64,000 nucleotides of DNA, from positions 9,787,664 to 9,851,663 of the forward strand of contig NW_019091362.1 of the NCBI RefSeq assembly GCF_001949145.1. The letters run 5' to 3'. This DNA comes from Acanthaster planci. Its lineage: Eukaryota; Echinodermata; Asteroidea; Valvatida; Acanthasteridae. Below are positions 1 through 11,178 of this stretch, piece after piece. Numbering within the stretch: the first letter of the stretch is position 1; each line of letters begins with the position of its first letter. The position numbers and the translations under genes are program-made. The notes beneath the pieces were generated by a model that was not told where the DNA came from, ran no database searches, and saw only the letters and a list, made by a program, of their open reading frames with translations.

Positions 1-110
1 GGTCCAGTCACAAGTCAAGTCACAAGTCAAGTCACAAGTCACTTGGTCCAGTCACAAGTCAAGTCACTTGGTCACAGGGCAAGTCAAGTCACAAGTCTGA
101 TGAATATGGT
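1..110. repeat. AGTCAC/AAGTC tandem repeat
   Basis: Short direct repeats of AGTCACAAGTCA and CAAGTCAAGTCAC open the window; the array probably extends beyond the left edge. It resembles a degraded form of the GAGTC array at 19141-19630. Confidence 0.8.
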
Positions 111-2717
111 GGCAAAACCTAAAGAGACAAAGCCATAAAATTTTTCGTTGGTGCGATTTTGTAATTGTGTATTCCTATGTGTATGAAAACTACATCCAAG
201 TGTGGGTTAAGCATACATACTAAAAAGTTGTTTTTTTTATGTGTAACTTGTCCACCAGACTTATCCAGACATGCCAGAAAATCAAGGACAATGAGATTAT
301 CGTGGCGTGGCGGTCCCTCCCTCGGCCGACCAAACAGGCGGCCGAAGAGGCGACTACATTATACATGGCGGGACGAGTCCGTTTAGGGGCATAGTCGATC
401 AGGCGCCAGAGCTAACGGCCACATACCTTGGAATAACTTCCATACTCTGTGAAGACGGTTGGCGAGGGGGCGAGAACCAGGGGGTTCGGTGTTCTGGCGA
501 AATCCTCGGCACACGGACAAATTTACACTTCGCGCCATTTAATGATACACAGAAGTTCCCGGATATCCGACCGTGAGCACGAATACACGGCTAGCACGAC
601 TCAACTCTCATTTTGATGATCAACACTTCCTCCTAGCATTGATGATTCCTCTATGCTTCTAGAAAGGTTAATCCACTGGGGTAAGTGAATTCTTAATTCG
701 TGAACTTGCCCTAAAACTGCCCCTTTCACTCTGACAACACTGGCAAGTAACGCGCAGCACGTGGACCTTTTACGCCCGCTCACCAGCCAGAGGGCGGTAA
801 CTAGACTAGCACTCTTAATCATCAGGAGGCGTCAGGCCACTAGACAACTCAACGTTATTTTTTGAATAATTATGGGATATAGAGAACCAAAGTGAATTGA
901 GTACTGACGTGAATACGTCACGCGCACAATTAGTGTGTAAAAGGCATTAGCGCGAGAACCATAGCGCGAGAACCAACACGCGCACGTTCCCCATTCGTTT
1001 GCACTGCACTTTCTGGCTCACAATGACGTCACACTTCGGTATTCCGGTTCGTGACGTTAATGGCTGCATCCGAATCTGTTGTCTAGAGCTAGGTCTAGGT
1101 ATTCGCTCCATTGGAAATGTGTGGAGACGTGTGGACAATAGACCTAGCCGTAGCTCTGGGAGCCTGTTTCGGGCACGGCCTTCTTCGTCACAAAAGCGGA
1201 CGCGCCACAGGCTCCAATTGGACGATTGCAGAAGTTACCCAACCTCCCTAGTTTTACGGCTGCGACGCTGACATTTTTAGTTCACGCCCCCATGGAAAAT
1301 CCAGGATCTGCCCCTGAGATTTGCCTCGAGAGGGGATTTAGCGCGAGTTGTGGGGAATTTAACAGGCGTACATTTCAGGCCTTTTCAGCATATAATACTG
1401 GCATACACCTGCATGTCAAGTACAAGTGCATACAATTTTCGTACACTCACTATTTCTAAAGGGAGATTAGTCCATTCGGCTAAGCGTTCGTATTGTGTGT
1501 TTGGGTTATGTATTCAGCAATATCAAGAACCAGAAGATTTTTTTCCACGTGAACAAAAACAGCTCAACAGGAGATTTCTGTGTAAAGCTAAACAAAAAAG
1601 CCTCAAAGCATCTGTCCCTGTTTTAATATATCTAGCGATCCAAAAGGGAGCCTGATCTCAAATCCATAGCAGTGAAAGTTCCAAACCAATGTGTGGCCAC
1701 CGCAGCTCGACTCGGCCTGCACGAGAGCCGGGTGGGGTGAGGTAATCTGGGAAATCCTTCACACGGTGAAATGTGTCGTTCTTACGTTAAATTGTAATAG
1801 TGGGGCAGCATAGTGAACCTATTGTGCATTTTGTGATAAAAGCACCAAATCTGGCATGGAGATAGACTAACACAATATAAACAAATCTGGATATTGGGGC
1901 ATCTCTGATTTTGCTCTTCACAGCTGTGGCAGCCATTTTTCAAAATGGCGGCCAAACTTTAAGATCAATGTACGGAACCAAGTAATCCAAAGGGCTTTGA
2001 CTGCCTCAGTGGGGTAAATTGATCAATGGAAAGCTCTACAACACTATTTGTTGTGATTACAAACAGTAATTGGACATTAGAGGCTACCAAACAGCCACTT
2101 TAGTAGCCTAATATACAGCATTGGGATGAAAATTACCGTAGAGTCACGATTAGCTATCGTGTGCATTTGCAATGTTTACTTACTCATTGAATCTACTTTA
2201 AAGCATGTTAGTGAAGCTCAGAATCAGGGTTGTTTATTCATCATTGTTATCCACAACAAAGTGGTTGGAAAGTATCGAGTCCTCAAAGCATTTAACAGAT
2301 CAGTCCACAGATAATATGACCGTACCATTCAATGTATTGGGTACAATTCAAAATAAACTATCGTGTCTCAGTTCTAATCAGAGTCGTAGACCTTAACAAT
2401 TTTACATCAATGTGCTGTTACTTCAAAACTCTTTCATTCATCATTCAACTTGAGTTAATATACTCTCAGAAGTTTAAGCCAGCTGACTTCATTTTTGAGA
2501 AATCAAGCCTTAAAGTTCTGTGTAACAATTTTATTGATATTATACCAAATTGACTGACTGAAAGATTACAAATTAAAATTGTAATGGCACCAAACAAGAA
2601 TTACACAAAATCTCAAATTGGCCAAAAATGGAGACTATTGTGCTGTTTTTTTCTAAAACAAACTCGGAGACATGAGTCGCTGGGGTTTTCCTAGATTGCA
2701 TCACACATTGTTCTTAC
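111..2717. other. No gene recognised (left end)
   Basis: Only short reading frames without splice-supported domain content are present. This is presumably intron of the second HYR gene, whose exon 2 lies at its right end and whose later exons were not found here. Confidence 0.5.
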
Positions 2718-2942
2718 CGACTCCGACTTTAAATTTGCAAGTACTCGTCTCACTGCCAACGGTAGCGTTGCAGGTGACCTGTGTTTTGCCCAACGGGAAC
2801 TTGTCGCCCGGACGGTGACTGCATGACACTTGGACGAGGTTACCACCAGGATCTTGGGCCTCGGGAAGGGGGAAGTTCACGGCTTGAGGAAGTTCTCCTG
2901 CCGCCGGCGTGATGTAGTTTCTACAACTCGTAAATGTCGGGG
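2718..2942 (-). CDS. Second HYR gene, exon 2: HYR domain (gene continues off left edge)
   Basis: 75 codons, phase 1-1, acceptor TTTAG, donor GTAAGA. The strand pattern SCRNYITPAAG, QVSCSHRPGDKFPLG, TQVTCNAT and CKFKVGVG is that of a HYR domain with a divergent opening. No following exon is recognised between 1 and 2717, so the rest is probably beyond the window. Secreted or membrane-bound fate is unknown. Confidence 0.75.
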
Positions 2943-3211
2943 CTAAATAGCAGAGACACACAATGGCTTATCAACATTTTCTCAATTGAAGAAAAAATGA
3001 CTTTCAAGTCAACGACGTTAGCAAATCGTGAAAGATTAGGCCCCCTATGTACGATAAGTTGAAAAGATGTTTTCAAAATCACGGAAGAGCCAAAATTTTA
3101 CAATGTCGTCCCACAATAGGGGAGTTGAGGATTCCTGAAAATATTTTGTAGAGTCTTTTTTAGAAAAAAAATCACATTTTCCCACTGGACAGATCAAAAC
3201 CTGCATATCCC

Positions 3212-3259
3212 TTCTTTGTGGTACCCAGTGGCGAATACGCCACTGGATACCACAAAGAA
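3212..3259. repeat. Long perfect-type hairpin in intron 1 of second HYR gene
   Basis: Arms 3212-3233 and 3238-3259 are inverted copies (21 of 22 positions) around the 4-base loop AATA. Confidence 0.85.
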
Positions 3260-3282
3260 AAGATAGCATCTAATATACTTAC

Positions 3283-3358
3283 GTTCTGCCTCAATCACAA
3301 ACGCCATGGCGAGGACACACGCCACCAGCATGCAGGCTTTTCCTCTCAAAATGTCCAT
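3283..3358 (-). CDS. Second HYR gene, exon 1: signal peptide
   Basis: The ATG at 3358-3356 starts MDILRGKACM followed by a hydrophobic core (LVACVLAMAFVI) and EAE, a standard signal peptide. The 76-nt exon ends in phase 1 at GTAAGT. It joins in phase to the HYR exon at 2942. The gene is transcribed in the same direction as the large HYR/EGF/SEA gene and lies about 7.4 kb past its end. Confidence 0.75.
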
Positions 3359-6300
3359 GTCCACAAATTTTGGAGGAAAATGAAGACGACAAATTCACAC
3401 GAGTATGTCAAGTCCAGAGCCTGGCTGAAACCTGTTCATCGTGTTCCAAGACTGTTTCAATAACAGGCAATTACGTTTTATCCTGCTATGAAATACAAGA
3501 GTTCTGTGTATTGCGACTATGGGACTCTTTATGAAGTTCTTTAAGCATCGGGTATCCTGAAGTATTGACAAAATTATTACGCCAAGACTTCAACTGAAAA
3601 GGAAGCCAGCAGCAACCCTACCATCGGAGCGAGGCTATAGTAAAAAGTCACCCATTTAACTGGCCGCTCCCGTACTCTGATTCGCTTTTGCAACACTCAT
3701 TTAGACATCAATTGAAACGCCAACTACGAGTGAGGGGGCCTCACCTAAACCCACCAGGTTTTAAGAATGTTTCAAGTGACAACCTGTTAATGTTTAACCT
3801 TTGGAAGACTGCGCCAAAAGGGGGTGCCGTATTCGCGGTTTCACAATTTGTACAAACAGAATCAATCTGCCAGTTGTAATACAGCTCTTGATCAAATAAA
3901 ATGCAGTGTATTTTTTTGGATGGGAGAACATCGCAACCAGCTTGTCGAAAGATTAAAAAGTGGGTCGGGCATTATTCCGAGATATAAAAATGGTGCACCT
4001 GGTCGGTTACACTTCAGTGAAGCATTTTTTCTATGTCGCATAACCTGATTTCAAACGATTGGATATAAACAGCCAACCGATAAGTAATGGCTCCTTTCTG
4101 CATTCACGCAGTCAACTCGGTGCTCAATGGCGTAATTTCCTCTTTGTGTGATTAATAACTATAACTTTGGCTAATAAGTTAGAGTCATTCAATATCGTAT
4201 CTTGGTTTTGAATTGGGTGGGGTTTCAAAATGAGGATTCTTTTCTGAAATGATTTTCCATTCTTAGTTTTCATCTGTAAAAACTCTCTCTTTGAGAGGGT
4301 GGTGCCAGCACCATTTCCTAAGTGTTAGCACTTTCAATTAAAAAAAAAAAGCGGCAACCTGTCTCGAGGTAAATGCCCCCGTCCCCTTTCCCCTGCTGGA
4401 TACGACAGAAGTACCCAGTTATTAATCCACTTCTCAAGTAAGGACTACGCGTGATGTGTTCATTTCTACCCTCATTCTTTCTGCCCAGTGTTCGATTTGC
4501 TGTTGCTGTATATGGGCATCGAGGTCCCGACTTCAAAGTCTCGTGCGAAAAGGCTGCAGGTCAGCGATTTTCTAACTTGAACGGAACATTGAACTATCTT
4601 CCACATCCAGACCTTTTAAATTCCACTTTTTTGTTTATCTCTCTCTTTTAAACCATGGCAGTGCCGACACCCCGCTCGCGTGGTTTTTCATTATACGACC
4701 GTCTGGGGCTACACCATATACTTTCCTAAGGGAAAACTGTGTTATTGCCAATCTTGAAAGGAGACTAGTCTTCACGCCTCATGGAAGCTTCTCCTATAGT
4801 TGATGAAATATTGGACGTTACTTAATTCTCTTTGAAAAAATCCTCAAGAGCCACGATTGTAGCCTTTATTCAGGTCAACTTTCTCTAGCGTGGAAAGGCG
4901 GGAAGGTTTTGATGGCATTTAGCAACGGGAACTCCAATCAATATATTCAACTAATTGAGAAATCGCAACAGAAATCCTTGGGAATTGGTTACAGTGATAC
5001 ATTCGAGAATCGGCATTACTATTCTACCAAGGCTAGCCCCACATAATCGAAGGAAATACAAACTAAGGTTTATCACTGCATGGTCATCAATTGAAATTAA
5101 CTGACCTGCACTTGTTATTTAACTGACAACAAATAGATCATTTTGATGATTTATCGTGTTCAGAACATGTTGAATTATAAGTCATCTTTTCTTCTAAAAC
5201 GAAATCTTAATTAAGATTAACGATACTGAACACTTCAGAGTAGACACGCAATAGCGCGATAAGAAATTATTCAGAAAGAATTTGAATACAGATACCACTG
5301 AAATCACCTGTTGACAAGTGTCTTGTTCGTTAATATCTTTACAACCTGTCACTTTGAAAAGAAATACAAAACGACCGGAAAATGATTAATGGTTCCACCA
5401 TGAAGTGTCGAAAAGAACGAACACCCCGGTGCGAATCATTTTGTTGGTTAATCTCTTGTTCAGCCCGTTGGTATAGAGTCGGGCCATGTCAACAGTGTAT
5501 TATCGCAGGGTGCCCTGATTAATGTTTGAAGTCTTCAGTAGCAACCGGGAACGATGCGACTAAACAGCGATAATTTTGGCCTTTTTGTCTGTGGGAAGTG
5601 GATTTTCATAGCATACCTCAATAGATAAGGGAACGCCACCCAAAAGCTAATTGTGAACCGATGGACAACTCATTTTTTTTTTAAAGAGTTCGCTGCACTT
5701 CTTGTTACGGAGGAGGGCTATTGACTTTGGCTTGGGAAGCATGTAGGACGACACACAATGGACCACTTAATGGTTGCTTCTATTACCAAGCAAGCGGCTA
5801 GTTTGACGTCGAGATAATCGGTTTCAGATCGGTCAAAATTATCTAGAAAAAAAATGATGGCTCAATCAAATACAAACCACCACGGGATGGCTAATAAAAC
5901 GGTCGTTGTCCATGTCATTTGCGCATACAAAACGTAGAGATTTATCAGATAATATCGGGTAATTAACTGTGAGGGATTTCTCGTCAGAAGAAAAAAACTG
6001 TAACGAGCACTGGAAATGCAGTAGTTATAGGGCGGAGGATATATGCATTGCCGCTTTAGACTTCTCTGTTATCGAGCTTTTTTTTCTGTTGACGTTTGAA
6101 ATAAATTTGTATTTGCGGTGATATTTTGAAAAGGGCTCCAAACTTTTGTTTATAATTTTTCGGAATGACTAAATCACTAATAAAAAGCTGCTGGGAGTGC
6201 GCAATTTTACACTATTATGTTACTGGTATACCCAACATTTTGATTCCTGTAAATGACGATTTTGATACAAAATAAGGAATATTTTAATGTGAAATCTGTG

Positions 6301-8583
6301 ATCAAACGAAACCATAGGCATACATTCCGTTATACTCATGATGGAAGAGGTAATGAGCTTCGTGGGGGAAGTCTATAAGGGGTGTTTGTTACCTGAAAAC
6401 TTTTTTTAAAGAAAGAACAGAAAAGGCGAAAAATATTCCAAATCGCCATTTTCCTTGAAATTGCTTCAGAACTGACGCTGTTTACTGTTAATTGCTCAGT
6501 TTGTAAACTGCTGAGTTCCCCTCCCCCCGGAAAAAGCAACGACCCCTCCATGTCAACGTTTTACAGCGAAACAATTGCACTGCTTAAAACAAGAGCATTT
6601 TATCAATTATATCATACTTCCCTGCTGCCATATGGAACCAATAGGAAAAACAAAAAGAAAAGTTCCGCCTGCCCTCCCGCCGAAAATATGGCTCTTGGTC
6701 CGTCCTTGGCAAATTTCCTTCTTCCCTGTTGCTAGATCATATGTGAATACGACACTCACGTAACACACCCGAAATTACGACCCAAAACACTCAACGCTTG
6801 ACGTCATTTCAAAATGGTACAAATTTTTTTTTCACTTTTAGTGACAGCTAGTCCAGGCCCGTAAGCAGGATTTTTAAACATGACAACTCATTAACTTGAC
6901 GTTAAAGGGAGTTTCAAAAACGTGGATGTTCTCCATTTTTGGAGATGTTCTAAGGCAACAATCGCATATCCTGACAACGGACCAGAAATCATACAAAATC
7001 AAATTATTCTAATAATGTGATGAAAATATTCGCGAACTACGTGTCATTCTCTATAATTCAACAGCAAAAAATCTAAAACTAATCGAAATATACATGTGAA
7101 TTTATTTTTGAGAAAGTTCAAAAACGAAAATACTTTAAAGTACATGACAAAATACTTCCAGAATGCTTGAATCATTTCAATAAAATTCAGGAAATATTAA
7201 AACTAGTTGTAAAAACATCAAGAGCCTCGGCATCTAGCATGGTTGCAATATTTGTTCGAATCCACAATAAAACTCAATTTGTAGTTTTGTTTTCCAGACC
7301 GAGACCGACTGGAATTCATGGTCGTATACCCTTCGCATACCCCCTTTCGCGGTTAGACACAAGATGGTTGAAGTAGAACAGTACCCGTGTAAACACTTGA
7401 AAAATCCGGTCAAACATTTGAAATGTCCCCTGTACAAACTGTGGGTGTAAACTGAACAGTACAGTGGCTTTGTTCGAATCGGCAGCTCTTATCACGAGAA
7501 GAAATCTGAGTAACACAATTTAACAAAATAAGGTGTATTCAAGGCTGAGGTATACGAGAGACGGAGGCGAACTGGTATTTACACATGACAGTAAAGGCAG
7601 TTGGATATTGGACATTAGACACTCGCATAAGTTTCTCCAGCGAATATCCAATTTTTTTTGGAGGGAAGGATATCGGTAGACCGACGACACAACACCTGGC
7701 TGCGGAGTGCCGAAGTTGGAAACAGATCTGATGGTTTGGCCGCAACAGCTGAGGCAGTCCGCATCTAATTGAAATGGCTGGGTTAATGTCCAACACCCTA
7801 CCCCCTCAAAAATGGGATATTCGCCAGCGAATATAAATATGGCTGTCCAATGTCCAAGATTAAACTAACGTTAGTGTCATTATATACAAAGGAAACAAGT
7901 ACAGTTTTCAAGGTAGCTGTTGTTGAATCGAATCGGATAAGACCAAATGGAAATGAAAGTTTTAATTTTATCCTAAATTGAGTTACTGTTAACTTAGTCT
8001 CAATTTCAAAGAGCTGCTTAGCAGAAATTATTGCTGGGCAAAATTCAGCACGGAGACTAGTCAGAAGACGTACACGTGGTATGACTTTTTGGCTGGTAAC
8101 CTTTTTCTGGTTATCGCATTTTTTTGTGCTAAACAAATCTCTGTTAAGGCAGCTGCACGAATTGGCACCTGATAGAATGCACTGATAATTATTCCAGATG
8201 GAATTCCGCAAATAAAAATATCAATTTTGTAAATTTTACAAGTTCTTGATTATGAATTATATGGCACTGGGGAGAAAATACTGAACAAATTAACGGAAAA
8301 ATTTGGGCACTTCATTGGGGAGGGAGCGGAAAGGATGTTCACCAAATGAAAAACAAGAATCCAAATTCAAAAACATTAGAATTGGTTGAGGTTATATCCT
8401 TGGCCGAGTCCTTCATGCTTAAAAGAAATGACAAAAATCCATGGATCGATTTTTTTTCAAAGTCATGCCTTCTTTCATTAGCATGACCCTCTGGTTTCGT
8501 GCCTGAAAATTACACGTAATTCTTGAGTCTGAGCGCTGACGTGGAATTCCATCCAATTGAAAAAAAGGAACTGGCCTGTTGGA

Positions 8584-8634
8584 TGAACTGCAGAATAGTG
8601 TGAACTGCAGAATAGTGTGAACTGCAGAATAGTG
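8584..8634. repeat. 17-bp unit repeated three times
   Basis: TGAACTGCAGAATAGTG occurs three times head to tail without change. Confidence 0.95.
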
Positions 8635-8946
8635 CGAAACCAAACAGAAAGGGAAGATATATTTGGGCTCAATAAAGTTGAGCAGTACAATAGTTTTAAA
8701 ATTTCTGTGTAGAATGCAAAACAACACGTAAGACATGCACGTTACCATCTAAACGTCCAATAACATTCCTATTCCATGCTTTTCATGCATATCACCCAGA
8801 GATGCGCGTAAAAATGAAGACAAAACGTGGAAACAAATCGTCGTTTTGAAAACCGAATTAGTGTTCAAACACTGTCCTTAAACCAAAGTGCAAAACTTAT
8901 TACAGTGTGGTTTAGTGTAATTCGACCAGCAGAATGAGAAGCCATT

Positions 8947-9084
8947 ACTGCGGTGGCACAAGGCTCGTGGACAGGTGGTACGCGCGCGTTACATGCCTCT
9001 TCGACCAATAGGGTGTCGTGATTTGCCAACTGCACGCGCGCGTCAAGCTGAAGAATGTGCGTGTGAGTGCGGTGCCACCACAGT
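8947..9084. mobile_element. MITE-like inverted-repeat element with CG-alternating motifs
   Basis: Ends ACTGCGGTGGCAC and GTGCCACCACAGT are inverted (12 of 13). Two ACGCGCGCGT-like blocks lie symmetrically inside. There is no coding capacity. Confidence 0.5.
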
Positions 9085-10158
9085 TATGGCGTCTAATCGG
9101 ACTAGTCTATATTCCTAAGTAGGCCTATATAATTAATTTGTTCTTCCTTTGATGGACCACCATGCAGTGGTTTCTTAAGTTGGCGATCCCAACCATTCAA
9201 CAAGATACTGTCATCATCATAGTTCTTAAGTTTTGTATTATGCGGGGCTTTACATTATTCTCTAACCAGACGTATGCAGCTGGATTTTTTTGGGAAGACT
9301 GTCCTTTAAAAGTAGTCCCGTTCCTGAAAAGTAATGGAAATGAAGAACTAGATTAAAAATGGTGGAGCCAAAGCCGAGTTCCCACTGAAGGAACGTCTGC
9401 TATATGTCCATGTATGCCACCAAAATAGCCAGCCAATCAGAGCAGACTTTAATTGACTGGTCAGCTGTTGGGGGACCCTTAGATCAAAGACTTTAATTTT
9501 CATTCATTTGTTATTATCAGTGGAGTTTCCCTAATGGGAGCTAATTTTCCATTTGACTCTTCTCTGTCTGGTTCTCAAGTTTGACATAGCTTCAGTTTAA
9601 ACCACGCCCCACTGCGCATAGAGTTAGATGGAATCTGGAACCATGGAACCAGAAGTTAACGTGCACTGAAGGGTTCATCCAATGGGAGCTTGTAATCAGG
9701 TGCACTTGCGCATATGTGATGAAGTCACTTACGAAGTCATTAACCTTGGATGAGATATGATAAACTAAAAAGAAAGCATTACGCTTTGAAAATAGAGAGC
9801 ACTACTCACGGGCAAGTCATCGTTTCTGTTGACGGACAGCTGGGGACGTTGTATCTTGTACTGTTAGAATTCAAACACAAGACTACCATTTACGTTAATG
9901 TTTGTGTGCTAGTTTTAGCAGGGTATTCCGCTAATATTCCGCGTATTTCTGTTACATGTAATTTCTCGGAATAACAAACTTCTTTAAAAACCAAACAAGT
10001 AAACGAGCCTAACTTAAACAAAACATGTGGCAAACTGCTATACTGATACTGCGCAGAAAAGTAATCTCGGTATGCAGCATAAACCAAAGTGGTAAGAAGA
10101 GCCACCTAGGCAGAGACACGCTCCCCCCCTTTGGGATTCTTCCTTGAAGAAACTAATT

Positions 10159-10341
10159 TTAAGGCCGGTTTGTACTATACAGACGAATGTAAAAGCAAAA
10201 CAAGTTTGACGTCACGGAAGATTTGCAAGTCGCTCGACTTGAAATGTGCTCGGCTTTTGCAACTTTGTAGCACGAATATTTGATCTCGTGTCACAAATTC
10301 CCGGTTGTGCTCGCTTTCGCGCAAATGAACCGGCCTTTACA
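10159..10341. mobile_element. MITE-like element, AAGGCCGG family, copy 1
   Basis: Ends AAGGCCGGTT and AACCGGCCTTT are inverted. The internal order (AGTTTGACGTCAC, CGACTTGAAATGTG, GCTCGCTTTCGCGC) is shared with the copy at 39379. Confidence 0.6.
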
Positions 10342-10772
10342 CGAATGATGAACACCATTTTGTTTTCCAGAGCTGGAATTAACAATCAGGCAGATACACT
10401 GCATGCGACTTCAGAAAAAACCACGAAGCAGGAGGGTCCAATCACAGGCCACTGAAGTTTAGTTGATCTTCGATTCGGATATGAGTTTGCACGCAGAATG
10501 TTTGTCTCAAGCACAGAGTCTCTAGTTTTTTTCAAGCTGCGTTTAACGTCTGAAAATTCAACTGAACCCACACATTCGCTTGAGAAACCGACGTGAATGT
10601 CGGATATCTACCTGTTCCCCCATTCACCGTACAAATCCGTTTGAATTTTGAACATTAGATAACAAACTTCAGTCATGGAAGCTATCTTACAACGAACGAC
10701 AAGAAGCCGTTTACTACAGCACTTGGGAGGTAACTACGTCATTACTGAAGTACTCTGTTGATGATTAAAAAG

Positions 10773-11178
10773 CTACATGGCACGGTCATCACTCACCATT
10801 TTTGTTGGGTCGACTGCGCTGACCATCGGGATCATCTCTGCGTCCTCCTTGGATGGCACGGCCAGGTTACCCCAGAAGTATGAGCTCCTGGCCTTGTCGC
10901 TCGTGTCCTCGGCCTGGTCGTTGTTACCGGTACCCGTCTCCCGTTCGCGGTCTCTCGCTACCGAGTTCTCGTAGCGGTTCTTCCCTGGGGCCGCCGCCCC
11001 CGAGCTGGAGCGGGACACACCGACGCCGCCGCCGTTGCTGTAGATGTACGAGTAGGGCCGAGTGGTTTCGACGACCGGTACGGCTGTCTCGCCTTCGACT
11101 TGCTCCTCGGCGACGGAGGCGGAATCACCTTCGAAGCCTTTGTTGTGATGCACCGCCCGGACTTCCCCTTTCATTTCG
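10773..11178 (-). CDS. Exon 23: cytoplasmic tail
   Basis: The exon starts at 11178 after TTGCAG and joins in phase. The tail is hydrophilic, without cysteines, rich in G, S and charged residues. It has tyrosines in RPYSYIYSN, NRYENS and SSYFWGN; YEN fits the pYxN pattern bound by Grb2-type SH2 domains (known pattern, inferred use). GC content is higher than nearby. It ends MVSDDRAM at a TAG, but GTGAGT at 10796-10791 could act as a donor; I found no convincing phase 0 exon further left. Confidence 0.75.

Larger units (their letters stand above)
3359..10772. other. Intergenic region between the two HYR genes
   Basis: No coding exon is supported. It contains the second HYR gene's upstream region, the 17-bp tandem triplet at 8584, an inverted-repeat element at 8947 and a MITE-like element at 10159. 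Reading frames here lack domains and splice context. Confidence 0.55.
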
